Below, piece by piece: positions 30,768 through 38,125 of a stretch of DNA of 64,000 bases. The first letter of the stretch is position 1, and each line of letters starts with the position of its first letter. The stretch is from contig NZ_LDES01000001.1 of NCBI RefSeq assembly GCF_001015195.1, positions 25,859-89,858 of the forward strand, written 5' to 3'. A model generated the notes under the pieces. That model was not told where the DNA came from and searched no databases. It worked only from the letters and a program-made list of their open reading frames with translations. The translations under genes were made by a program, and so were the position numbers. The stretch is from Sphingomonas sp. Y57. GTDB lineage: Bacteria > Pseudomonadota > Alphaproteobacteria > Sphingomonadales > Sphingomonadaceae.

Positions 30768-32672
30768 CTATCGCTTTCGAAGCGGCGGCAGCACCACCGT
30801 CTCCAGCAGGTCGAGCGGCATCGCGCCATTGCCGAGGACGAGTGCGTGAAACTGGCGCAGGTCGAAGCGCTTGCCCATCCGCGCCTTGAGCTTGTCGCGC
30901 ATCGCCAGCAGGTGGAGCTGACCGAGCTTGTACCCGAGCGCCTGGCCCGGCCACGCCATGTAGCGTTCGATCTCGGCGACGATCTCGCTCATCGGCGAGC
31001 CGCTGTTCGTCTCCATATAGGTGATCGCCTGCTCGCGACTCCATTTGAGCTGGTGCATGCCGGTGTCGACGACCAGGCGGACGCAGCGGAACAGGTCGTC
31101 GGCGAGCCGGCCGACATCCCCCGCCGGATCATTGGCGTAGAGCCCCATCTCGGCCGCCAGCCGCTCTGCATAGAGGCCCCAGCCTTCCTGATAGGCGTTG
31201 AAGCTCGCGATGCGCAGCATCAGCGGCGCCTGCGGCAGCGCAAGCAGGGTGGCGCCCTGGGTGTGGTGGCCGGGCACGCCCTCATGATAGCTCAGCGTCG
31301 GCAGGCCGTAGCGGTGGATGCCGTCCATGTCGCGCAGGTTGATCCAGTAGATGCCGGGGCGCGAGCCGTCGAGCGAAGGGCCGTCATAATAGCCGCCGGG
31401 CGCAGAGTCCTGCGTCGCCTCCGGCACGGCGCGGATTTCCAGTCGCTGCGCGGGGATCATCGCGCGAGGCAGGAACTGGTGCTGGCGTGCCTCCATGCCC
31501 GATACCAGCTTGCGCAGATAATCGAGCACCTCTTCCCGGCCCGCGGGCGTGTCGGGAAAGCGCTGCTTCGGATCGTCGGCGAGCGCGTTCAGGCGGTCGC
31601 GCAAGGAACCTTTGGAGAAGCCCAGCTGACGCAACCGCGCCTCGATCCGCGCGGTGACCAGCTTGACCTGTTCGAGGCCGGTCCGGTGAATCTCCTCGGG
31701 CGTGTCGTCGCTGTCCCCGACCGAGCGAACATTGGCGGCGTAGAGCGCTTCGCCATCGGGTTGCGCCCATATGCCAGCCTCTTCACGGCCTTTGGGCAGC
31801 AAGTTCCGCACCCGATCGCGCAACCGGTCGAAGCCCGGACGGGCGCGCTTCTCCAGCGCGGCGATCGCCCGCTGCTCGGCCGCGTCACGGGTGCGCGCGT
31901 CGAGCCCGGCGGCCGCCATCCGATCGCGCAACGCGACGATCATCGGATGCCGCTCGGCAGGCCCGGCGAGGAAGTTCTCGACCACGGGCAGGGTCTTTTC
32001 GAGCAACGCGCGGGGCGGGACGCAGCCGAGCGCCTCGTCCGCCTCCGATTTCTCGACCACCCCGGCGAAGCCCCTTGCGAAGCCATCGAGCTTCTCGATC
32101 CAGGCGTCGACCTCGATCGGTGAGGATAGCGGCTGCTGCGCGATCATCACATTCGGGGTGTTCACCACCGGGCCGGAAATCTGGTTGATGACATAGGGCT
32201 CGTGCCCCGAGAACCAGAAGGGGTTGGGCCGGCCATAGCCGATCGCCGCGCTGCGCGTGCCATTCTCGATCACGGCCGCCGCGATCTTCAGCCGGAGCTG
32301 GCCCAGCCGGTCGTTCTCGCAACCGATCTGCTCGATCGCGATGCCCGCCTCGCCCAGCGCCGTGCGCCAGGCTTCTTCCCCCGTGGGCGAATAATCGTCC
32401 ATCGACCGCGCAAAAGGGCCGCCTGCCGCGGATCCCGCGACCCCGCCATAAGTGGCTATCTCGGGCGTGTGGCGTAGCAGCTTGAGCGTTATCGCGTCGA
32501 CGGGCGTGGTGATCGGGCAGGGACCCGGCCGCTTCGGGGGCGCAGGTTCGGCCGCGAGCGGGGCAGGCAGGGCCGGTACCAGAGCGGTCGCACCGAGCAA
32601 CTGCCCGAAGCGGCGGCGCGAAACGGCGGGGAAGCAAGATGATTCCATAGATGCTGCGGCATGTGGTGACAT
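30768..32672 (-). CDS. Exported DUF885 protein, putative zinc peptidase
   Basis: A 634-residue exported protein. The N-terminus (SRRRFGQLLGATALVPALPA) has a twin-arginine-like signal. The DUF885 domain fills the rest, with the metal-binding-like motif HEGVPGHH near residue 480, followed by FNAYQEGWGLYAERLAAEMG and ending in GQLHLLAMRDKLKARMG. Family members resemble M3/M32-type gluzincins. Start may be 32672 or the second Met at 32648; neither has a clear ribosome site. Divergent from the enoyl-CoA hydratase gene. Substrate unknown. Confidence 0.88.
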   Translation of the reverse strand: MSPHAAASMESSCFPAVSRRRFGQLLGATALVPALPAPLAAEPAPPKRPGPCPITTPVDAITLKLLRHTPEIATYGGVAGSAAGGPFARSMDDYSPTGEEAWRTALGEAGIAIEQIGCENDRLGQLRLKIAAAVIENGTRSAAIGYGRPNPFWFSGHEPYVINQISGPVVNTPNVMIAQQPLSSPIEVDAWIEKLDGFARGFAGVVEKSEADEALGCVPPRALLEKTLPVVENFLAGPAERHPMIVALRDRMAAAGLDARTRDAAEQRAIAALEKRARPGFDRLRDRVRNLLPKGREEAGIWAQPDGEALYAANVRSVGDSDDTPEEIHRTGLEQVKLVTARIEARLRQLGFSKGSLRDRLNALADDPKQRFPDTPAGREEVLDYLRKLVSGMEARQHQFLPRAMIPAQRLEIRAVPEATQDSAPGGYYDGPSLDGSRPGIYWINLRDMDGIHRYGLPTLSYHEGVPGHHTQGATLLALPQAPLMLRIASFNAYQEGWGLYAERLAAEMGLYANDPAGDVGRLADDLFRCVRLVVDTGMHQLKWSREQAITYMETNSGSPMSEIVAEIERYMAWPGQALGYKLGQLHLLAMRDKLKARMGKRFDLRQFHALVLGNGAMPLDLLETVVLPPLRKR

Positions 32673-32701
32673 TTTCGAGCCGGGACGGCAACAGTCGGCC
32701 G

Positions 32702-33451
32702 ATGTTCATCCTCGATTCGATTGAGACCCCGGGCGGGAGCGTTGCGCGGATCAGCCTCGACAGGCCTGCGGCGCGCAACGCGATTGCGCTCGGGCAGTGG
32801 CCGGCGCTCGCCGAAGCGGCCGATGCCGCAGCTGTGTCGGGCGCCAGCGCGCTGATCGTCCGGTCGGGTACGCCGGGTATCTTCTCGGCCGGCGCCGATC
32901 TCGGCGACCTCGCCGGGCTGGCGGCCGATCAAGAACTGCGCAGCCGCTTCCGTATCGACATGGCGCGTGCATTCGACGCGCTCGCGGGCCTGCCGATCGC
33001 GACGATCGCGGCGGTCGACGGTGGCTGCTACGGTGCCGGCGTCGCGCTGGCGATGGCGTGCGACATGCGGATCGCTGGGGACGGAGCTCGGTTCGCGATA
33101 ACGCCGGCCAAGGTCGGCATCGTCTATCCGGCCTGCGATGTCCAACGGCTGAAGGCGCTGGTCGGGCCGGGGCAGGCGATGCGGCTGCTTGCCACCGGCA
33201 TGGCGATCGGGGCCGACGAGGCGCTGGCGATCGGCCTGGTCGAGGAGCGGGCCCCTTCGGCCGATGAGGCAGCACTGGCGCTGGCCGAGGCGATCGCCCT
33301 CAATGCGCGGTCCAGCGTCGCCGGACTCAAGCGCATCCTGGCGGGCGACAAGGCCGCCGACCGGCTGTTCGAGGACGCCTTCGGCGGAGCCGACTTCCGC
33401 GAAGGGCTGGCCGCGTTCCGGGAACGGCGCAAGCCGGCGTTCGGGGCATGA
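32702..33451 (+). CDS. Enoyl-CoA hydratase/isomerase family protein
   Basis: A 249-residue crotonase-fold protein. Oxyanion-hole blocks SAGADLGDLAGLA near 60 and AAVDGGCYGAGVALAMACDM near 100 are present, and the region AITPAKVGIVYPACDVQRL near 125 corresponds to the second active-site part, though the usual catalytic Glu pair is not obvious, so the reaction (hydration, isomerisation or hydrolysis) is open. ATG at 32702; an upstream in-frame ATG at 32651 would overlap the divergent DUF885 start. Its stop overlaps the next gene (ATGA). Confidence 0.87.
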   Translation: MFILDSIETPGGSVARISLDRPAARNAIALGQWPALAEAADAAAVSGASALIVRSGTPGIFSAGADLGDLAGLAADQELRSRFRIDMARAFDALAGLPIATIAAVDGGCYGAGVALAMACDMRIAGDGARFAITPAKVGIVYPACDVQRLKALVGPGQAMRLLATGMAIGADEALAIGLVEERAPSADEAALALAEAIALNARSSVAGLKRILAGDKAADRLFEDAFGGADFREGLAAFRERRKPAFGA

Positions 33452-34158
33452 GCGATATCCTTTTGATTGCCGACCATGCGTCGAACCATGTGCCGGCCGA
33501 CATCGATCTTGATATCGATCCGGTGCTGCTGACCCAGCATATGGCGATCGACATCGGCGTTGCCCCGCTTGGCCGGCTGCTCTGCGCCCGGCTCGGCATG
33601 GACGGCATTTTCGGCCCCGTCTCACGCCTCGTCATCGACCTCAACCGCGAGGAGGACGCTTCCGGCCTGATCCCGTTGGAGAGCGACGGCTTCGCGATCC
33701 CGGGCAACAAGCTGCTCGACGCGGAAGGGCGCCGGGCGCGGGTCGAGCGCTTCTGGCGACCCTATCACCAGGCGATCGCCGCCCGGATCGCCGCCGGCCG
33801 ACCGTCCTTGATCGTGTCGTTGCACAGCTTCACGCCGCGTCTGTCCGCCCGGCCGGAGGAAGCGCGACCCTGGCAGGTAGGCGTCCTCTACAACCAGGAC
33901 GACCGCGCCGCCCGGTGCGGTATTGCCGCGCTGCGCGCCGCCGGCATCGTCACCGGCGACAACGAGCCCTATTCCGGCAAGGTGCTCAACGCGACGATGA
34001 ACATGCATGCCGAAGCGAACGCCGTACCCTATCTGGGACTGGAAGTACGCCAGGACCTGATCGGTGACGACGCAGGCGTCGCCCTCTGGGCGGACCGGCT
34101 GGCGCCGGTGATCGTCGCGGTGGCGGAAGACCTGCGCGGGCCGGCCCGCGCGGACTGA
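33448..34158 (+). CDS. N-formylglutamate amidohydrolase family protein (second copy)
   Basis: A 236-residue protein of the FGase family, shorter than and divergent from HutG at 20091. Conserved blocks: LLIADHASNHVPADIDL, SRLVIDLNREEDASGLIP, RFWRPYHQAIAARIA, LIVSLHSFTPRL and GLEVRQDLI. In many alphaproteobacteria such paralogues lie outside hut loci and their substrate is unsettled. Coupled to the enoyl-CoA hydratase gene by ATGA overlap. It may hydrolyse an N-acyl amino acid other than formylglutamate; that is inference. Confidence 0.88.
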   Translation: MSDILLIADHASNHVPADIDLDIDPVLLTQHMAIDIGVAPLGRLLCARLGMDGIFGPVSRLVIDLNREEDASGLIPLESDGFAIPGNKLLDAEGRRARVERFWRPYHQAIAARIAAGRPSLIVSLHSFTPRLSARPEEARPWQVGVLYNQDDRAARCGIAALRAAGIVTGDNEPYSGKVLNATMNMHAEANAVPYLGLEVRQDLIGDDAGVALWADRLAPVIVAVAEDLRGPARAD

Positions 34159-34280
34159 TCTGCAGCGCGCATGGACGGCGCGCGGGTTCGTCGTTAAGCA
34201 GGACTATCGCCTTGGCATCGCTCCCGTAAGCGCCGGCGACTGGGAGGCCGACGATCTCCCGCTTACGATGGAGTGCTGCC

Positions 34281-34823
34281 GTGGACCCCGACACCGACCG
34301 GACGGCATTGCTGCGGGCGCATGCCACGCTTTCCGCCGGCTGCGCCTTCCTCGTCACCCGCGCCGGGCAGGTCGGAAGCGCGCGGAGACCTCACCCCGCC
34401 CAGACGCGGATGATCGGCAACTCCCTGCACGAACTGGACCGTTTCCTGTCGGTGCTGATCGACGAGGCGGCATCGCTGCGGAGCGGACCACGCCGCGACG
34501 CGCGCTTCTTCTCCCGCATGCGCAATACCCCGGAAAAACTTCGTCGGCTCGGCTCGGTCGCAGCACTCCATGGTGCCGTCGGCCATCGGCTGGGCGCGAT
34601 CGGGCGGGTCTGCGCCTATCTGCGCCATTGCGGGGACGGCGTTCATCGTTCCGGACTGGCAAGGGACATATTGCTTGCCGGTGGGCGGACGGATGGCGGC
34701 CCGGCGATTGCCGAAATCCCACAGGGCTTGTACCTCGAACCGCCGACGATCGTCGCGATTGCGGGTCTCTATCGGTTCGTCGGAGACGCGCTGGTCGGGG
34801 CCGTCGAAGGTGCCGCACCTTGA
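34281..34823 (+). CDS. Hypothetical protein
   Basis: A 180-residue frame with GTG start preceded by GGAG at 7 bp spacing. No signal peptide or membrane segment; N-terminal helical part (LLRAHATLSAGCAFLVTR), a middle block LHELDRFLSVLIDEAASL, and a basic segment. A final part (YLEPPTIVAIAGLYRFVGD) looks structured. Codon phase is consistent with coding but I recognise no family. It lies just upstream of the cold-shock operon, separated by a long leader. Confidence 0.6.
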   Translation: MDPDTDRTALLRAHATLSAGCAFLVTRAGQVGSARRPHPAQTRMIGNSLHELDRFLSVLIDEAASLRSGPRRDARFFSRMRNTPEKLRRLGSVAALHGAVGHRLGAIGRVCAYLRHCGDGVHRSGLARDILLAGGRTDGGPAIAEIPQGLYLEPPTIVAIAGLYRFVGDALVGAVEGAAP

Positions 34824-35039
34824 CTTTCGGCGGCATAGAGCCCATTTCCGATGGCGCTAACGTCGCCTGCGACGGAATTTGATGCCTGAACCCCGATGAG
34901 GGGCCGGTCCGCAGGGAAGCCTCAAGCGCTTCCATTTCAGACGATCCGGTTCTTCCAGGCTGATCCTTCCTTTCTCTCGCTTCAAGCTCTGTCCGCGTTT
35001 TTGCGGACGGATTCCCTGATGTTTTGAAAGGACATCATC
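34824..35039 (+). promoter_or_regulatory. Long leader of the cold-shock operon
   Basis: 216 bp without a gene before cspA. It contains the hairpin GTCCGC-GTTTTT-GCGGAC (34991-35008), 32 bp before the ATG, and a clear AAAGGA ribosome site at 35027-35032. csp genes commonly have long structured leaders that switch translation with temperature; whether this one does is inferred from position only. No convincing promoter boxes were identified. Confidence 0.55.
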
Positions 35040-35246
35040 ATGCCGATCGGCACCGTCAAATTCTTCAACACTGACAAAGGCTATGGCTTTATCGCGCCCG
35101 AGGAGGGCGGCAACGACAGCTTCGTGCATATCAGCGCCGTCGAGCGGGCCGGCATGGCCACGCTGAACAAGGACCAGCGGATCAGCTACGAGGTCGAAAC
35201 CGATCGTCGTGGCAAGGCGTCGGCTGTCAACCTCCAGGCCGTATAA
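35040..35246 (+). CDS. cspA: Cold-shock protein, CspA family
   Basis: A 68-residue single cold-shock domain that binds single-stranded RNA/DNA. RNP1-like KGYGFIAPEEG (residues 14-24) and RNP2-like SFVHISAVE (31-39) are intact, and the start MPIGTVKFFNTDKGYGF is typical. It is followed after 3 bp by infA and then two small genes, all on the same strand. Function as RNA chaperone is family knowledge. Confidence 0.97.
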   Translation: MPIGTVKFFNTDKGYGFIAPEEGGNDSFVHISAVERAGMATLNKDQRISYEVETDRRGKASAVNLQAV

Positions 35247-35249
35247 CTC

Positions 35250-35510
35250 TTGGCCAAGGAAGAACTGCTCGTTCTCAATGGCCAGATCCAGGAGATCCTT
35301 CCCGACGGACGCTTTCGCGTATCGCTGGAGAATGATCATTCCATCATCGCCTACACGGCCGGCCGGATGCGGCGTTTCCGCATCCGATCGGTCGTGGGGG
35401 ATGCCGTTCAGGTGGAGATGAGCCCCTACGATCTCGGCAAGGGCCGGATCATCTATCGCGAGCGAACGCCCGGCCCGGTGGGCGCGGGTGGCCGCAGGCC
35501 GCGACGCTAA
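35250..35510 (+). CDS. infA: Translation initiation factor IF-1 (probably a second copy)
   Basis: An 86-residue IF-1-like OB-fold protein, with TTG start 3 bp after the cspA stop, so it is translationally coupled. [20 protein letters not shown] and [46 protein letters not shown] match IF-1 in order and spacing (residues 1-70). The C-terminal basic tail (about 72-86, ending RRPRR) is longer than in standard IF-1 (72 residues). Linkage to csp suggests a cold-induced variant; the housekeeping infA is expected elsewhere, which cannot be checked here. Confidence 0.93.
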   Translation: MAKEELLVLNGQIQEILPDGRFRVSLENDHSIIAYTAGRMRRFRIRSVVGDAVQVEMSPYDLGKGRIIYRERTPGPVGAGGRRPRR

Positions 35511-35524
35511 ATTCCATATTACCC

Positions 35525-35542
35525 CGCGTCCGATCGGACGCG
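35525..35542. repeat. Perfect palindrome after infA
   Basis: CGCGTCCGATCGGACGCG, an 18-bp perfect palindrome 14 bp after the infA stop and 12 bp before the next small gene. It could end part of the transcripts or protect the cspA-infA mRNA. No T-run follows. Confidence 0.6.
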
Positions 35543-35554
35543 ACAAGGATATCA

Positions 35555-35692
35555 ATGTTTTTCAAGAAGACTATCGGTAACAGCAAGAACCTCCATCCCA
35601 GCGCCGCTTTCCCGAAAAAGGGGAGAAGCGCGATGAGCGGGACATTATCCCGCCAGGAACTTCAACGCATCGTCGCCGACATCATCGGCTGA
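35555..35692 (+). CDS. 45-residue small protein in the cold-shock operon
   Basis: ATG at 35555 with a GACAAGGATATCA ribosome-site region (AAGGA). The product begins MFFKKTIGNSKNLHPSAAF and ends LSRQELQRIVADIIG: a basic N-terminal half and an amphipathic helix at the end. The frame is preceded by a hairpin and followed 27 bp later by another small gene. The C-terminal pattern LSRxELxRIVxDxI resembles tails I have seen on short sphingomonad proteins, but I cannot name a family. Too short for routine gene callers, yet start, ribosome site and composition all fit. Confidence 0.6.
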   Translation: MFFKKTIGNSKNLHPSAAFPKKGRSAMSGTLSRQELQRIVADIIG

Positions 35693-35719
35693 CTGTAACT
35701 ACAATCCGAGGAGCGCACG

Positions 35720-35917
35720 ATGTCAGCTACCAGCGATTATTATCTCGCACGAGCGGCGGAAAGCGCCCTCCTGGCGGAATCCACGGACCTGGAGAACGTA
35801 AAGGATCGCTGGCTTCGCGCCGAAAGCGCCTGGCGTGCCATGGCAGACAAGCTGGTGAACAGCGAGCGCAAGCGCGCCGAGGCGGCCGCCGAGAAAGCCG
35901 AGCGCACCGCCTTCTGA
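35720..35917 (+). CDS. 65-residue small helical protein
   Basis: MSATSDYYLARAAESALLAE and a charged, Ala-rich second half (RKRAEAAAEKAERTAF) make a small, fully helical protein, probably two helices. GAGGAGCG precedes the ATG. The first part (YYLARAAESALLAESTDLENVKDRWLRAESAWRAMAD) resembles a family of short sphingomonad and rhizobial proteins of unknown role. Last member of the cold-shock gene set, convergent with the next small gene. Confidence 0.75.
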   Translation: MSATSDYYLARAAESALLAESTDLENVKDRWLRAESAWRAMADKLVNSERKRAEAAAEKAERTAF

Positions 35918-35938
35918 CAAGACGGTCCGCGGCTCGCT

Positions 35939-36175
35939 TCAGGGCCGCGCGACGGGCGTCAGTTCGGCCGCATCGCGCGCCGCGATCACCGCGCTATGGG
36001 CCAACAGGTCCAGCATCCGGTCGCTGACCCGCTGATCGAGCAACATCTGGATTCCCAGCTCGAGCTTGGTCGCGCGGGCCACATCGCCGGCCTGCGCAAA
36101 GATCGTGCGGGTCACCTTCAGCCTGACCAGCAATTCCCGGCGCCGCATCGAACGGTCGTCGTCATCCGGGTTCAT
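35939..36175 (-). CDS. 78-residue conserved-looking small protein
   Basis: Starts MNPDDDDRSMRRRELLVRLK after a perfect AAGGAGG ribosome site (about 36182). A longer frame exists but only adds residues upstream of that site. The protein is a soluble helical bundle: KVTRTIFAQAGDVARATKLELG and MLLDQRVSDRMLDLLAHSAV. Function unknown. It is oriented towards the cold-shock genes and lies just downstream (59 bp) of the EI24 gene, probably in one transcript with it. Confidence 0.72.
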   Translation of the reverse strand: MNPDDDDRSMRRRELLVRLKVTRTIFAQAGDVARATKLELGIQMLLDQRVSDRMLDLLAHSAVIAARDAAELTPVARP

Positions 36176-36233
36176 CGGAACCTCCTTGCGCAACCACGAT
36201 AGGTAAGGACAACGCACCGGTGCGCCGCTTTGT

Positions 36234-36938
36234 TCAGCCCGTAGTCCGGCGGAAGCGCGAGCGCAGGTAGAGATGGGTCGTCATCGTCGTTCCCAATATG
36301 GGGGCTACCAGATTGACGAACGGGACGAGGAACAGCGCGGTCACGGTCGATCCGATCAGCAGCCGCTCGATCCGCGTCCTCCGCAGCCAGGCCTGCCGCT
36401 CCGCCCGATCGCCATGGCGCGAGGCGACCATTTCCCCCAGATCGCGACCGAAGGCGATGCCATTGACGATCACGAACAGGATCAACGGCCCGACGCCGGT
36501 GAACAAGAGAATGACGTAGAAGGGCAGGGCGACGAGATTGTAGATCAGCACGCGTGCCGCCGATCGCAGGCCGAGCAGGGCGGCACCGCCGGCTCCGATC
36601 GACCGCGCCGCGATCGCCGCGCGCGGATAATGACGTTGCTCGACAATCGCCGCGATCCGCTCGACATAGGCGCAGACCACGCCGAGCGCGACCGCCGGGA
36701 ACAGGAACCAGAGAGCGAGCAGGGTCAGGGCCACGGCGCCGACGCCGCCTTCGGCCGGGCTGAGTTCGCACTCCATGTCGCCGAAGGCGGCACAGGGATC
36801 GCTGCCCGCGAGGGCCCAACCGAGCGCGACGCCCAGCACCGCGAAGATCAGCAGCGTGACGAGCAGCGACCGGATCAGGATGCCGATGATCCGGGGGTCG
36901 GCCAGGTCGCCCAGGGCGCGGGGAAGGATAGCGATCAC
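36234..36938 (-). CDS. EI24 domain membrane protein
   Basis: A 234-residue inner-membrane protein of the EI24/CysZ-like family with five or six membrane segments, among them ILIRSLLVTLLIFAVLGVAL near 22, GAVALTLLALWFLFPAVALG near 66, VLIYNLVALPFYVILLF near 128 and a final pair near 192-220. A short periplasmic loop with two Cys (DPCAAFGDMECELS) lies after the first. CysZ transports sulfate; for this short alphaproteobacterial branch the substrate is unknown. LysR-type gene lies 51 bp upstream in the same direction. Confidence 0.88.
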   Translation of the reverse strand: MIAILPRALGDLADPRIIGILIRSLLVTLLIFAVLGVALGWALAGSDPCAAFGDMECELSPAEGGVGAVALTLLALWFLFPAVALGVVCAYVERIAAIVEQRHYPRAAIAARSIGAGGAALLGLRSAARVLIYNLVALPFYVILLFTGVGPLILFVIVNGIAFGRDLGEMVASRHGDRAERQAWLRRTRIERLLIGSTVTALFLVPFVNLVAPILGTTMTTHLYLRSRFRRTTG

Positions 36939-36989
36939 GGCAACATTACGGTCGACGGCGGCGGGTGTTCCGGAAAGCCGGGAGGGGCA

Positions 36990-37904
36990 TCATGCCGCAT
37001 CGGCCTCGATCTCGCCGTCGCGCTCTTCAAGGATGGTCCTGCGGAACGCCGCGCCGGTCGGTGACAGTTCCTCATTGTGGACGAGCCACAGCAAACTGGG
37101 GCTGGGTGCGGCGAAGGAACGGTTGACGACATTATCGACATGCAGTCGGGCCATGGACTGGGCGATGATCGTCGGCCCGAAGCCGGCGGACACCAGCCCC
37201 AGCAGCGTGGCCAGGCTGCGCGCTTCATGCGCGATCCTGGGGACGAAGCCGGCTTCTTCGCACAGGGCGAAGAAATGCTCGGTAAAGCCGGTTCCGTTGG
37301 GTGGGCCATAGAGGACGAGCGGTTCGTCGCGAAGATCTGCGATCCGCGGCGGCTCCGGGCGACGGGCAAGCCAATGATCGTCGCGCATCGCCAGGATCAT
37401 CTCTTCCTGCTGCAGGCATTGCGTCACCAGGCCCTCAGGCAGGATCGGCATCCGATAGTCACGGACGATGCCGATATCGAGCTGGCGGCTGAGCACGCCC
37501 TCGATCTGTTCGTCGCGCCCCTGTTCGCGCAGGATCAGTTCGACGTCGGGATAGCTCTGGCGGAAGCGGTGCAGCGCCCGGGCGACGAAGGGTATGAAAG
37601 GTCCCGAGGTGGTGAAGCCCAGGCCGAGCCGCCCGATCTCGGCGCGATGCGCGAGCCGCGCGATGCGGGCCGCACGGTCGGCCTGTTCAAGCGCCCGGCG
37701 CGCCTCGGGCTCGAACAAGCGTCCCGCCTCGGTCAGGCGCACGCGGCGGCTGGTGCGATCGAACAGCCGCACGCCCAGTTCGTCTTCCAACGCCTTGATC
37801 TGCTTGCTGAGAGGGGGCTGCGAGATGCCCAGCCGCTGGGCTGCGCGTCCGAAATGCATCTCGTCGGCGACCCGGAGGAAGTAGCGCAAATGCCGCAGGT
37901 CCAT
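36990..37904 (-). CDS. LysR-family regulator, divergent from the RND operon
   Basis: A 304-residue LysR-type regulator. Winged helix at 1-60 (LRHLRYFLRVADEMHFGRAA, then RLGISQPPLSKQIKALEDEL), co-inducer domain at about 90-300. The N-terminal pattern with DEMHFGRAAQRLGISQPPLS resembles the BenM/CatM/IlvY-like branch that senses aromatic or small acids. It is divergent from the efflux operon at 38126, the classical arrangement for control of neighbouring genes. Effector unknown. Confidence 0.92.
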   Translation of the reverse strand: MDLRHLRYFLRVADEMHFGRAAQRLGISQPPLSKQIKALEDELGVRLFDRTSRRVRLTEAGRLFEPEARRALEQADRAARIARLAHRAEIGRLGLGFTTSGPFIPFVARALHRFRQSYPDVELILREQGRDEQIEGVLSRQLDIGIVRDYRMPILPEGLVTQCLQQEEMILAMRDDHWLARRPEPPRIADLRDEPLVLYGPPNGTGFTEHFFALCEEAGFVPRIAHEARSLATLLGLVSAGFGPTIIAQSMARLHVDNVVNRSFAAPSPSLLWLVHNEELSPTGAAFRRTILEERDGEIEADAA

Positions 37905-38125
37905 CGATCAATTCCATCGAGATATCAATCAAGGCATATTATGTATTAGACGCGAAATGTCCAACGCGGCATGGCGGTTGAACAGGACGGCGCTCCGCGC
38001 CGGTCGTCGTCGCGGAATTCCGCGACGACCACGGCCAGCGGTTTCTGCGACCGACCTTGTCAGGAGAGGCGAAAGGCATTGCGTCGCGGCACCGGTTCCG
38101 CCGACGATGCGTCCGGGAGTCGTGC
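37905..38125. promoter_or_regulatory. Divergent control region lysR / RND operon
   Basis: 221 bp. The first 60 bp next to the lysR start are AT-rich, unlike the surroundings, with two direct ATCAAT repeats at 37907-37912 and 37924-37929 and TATTAT at 37938-37943. No clean T-N11-A box or -35/-10 pair could be fixed. The rest of the gap is GC-rich without recognised features. Confidence 0.4.

Noticed and set aside
34354..34935. A 193-codon minus-strand frame opposite the hypothetical gene at 34281
   Set aside because: Strongly Arg-rich, shadow-like; the plus-strand frame has a ribosome site and better composition.
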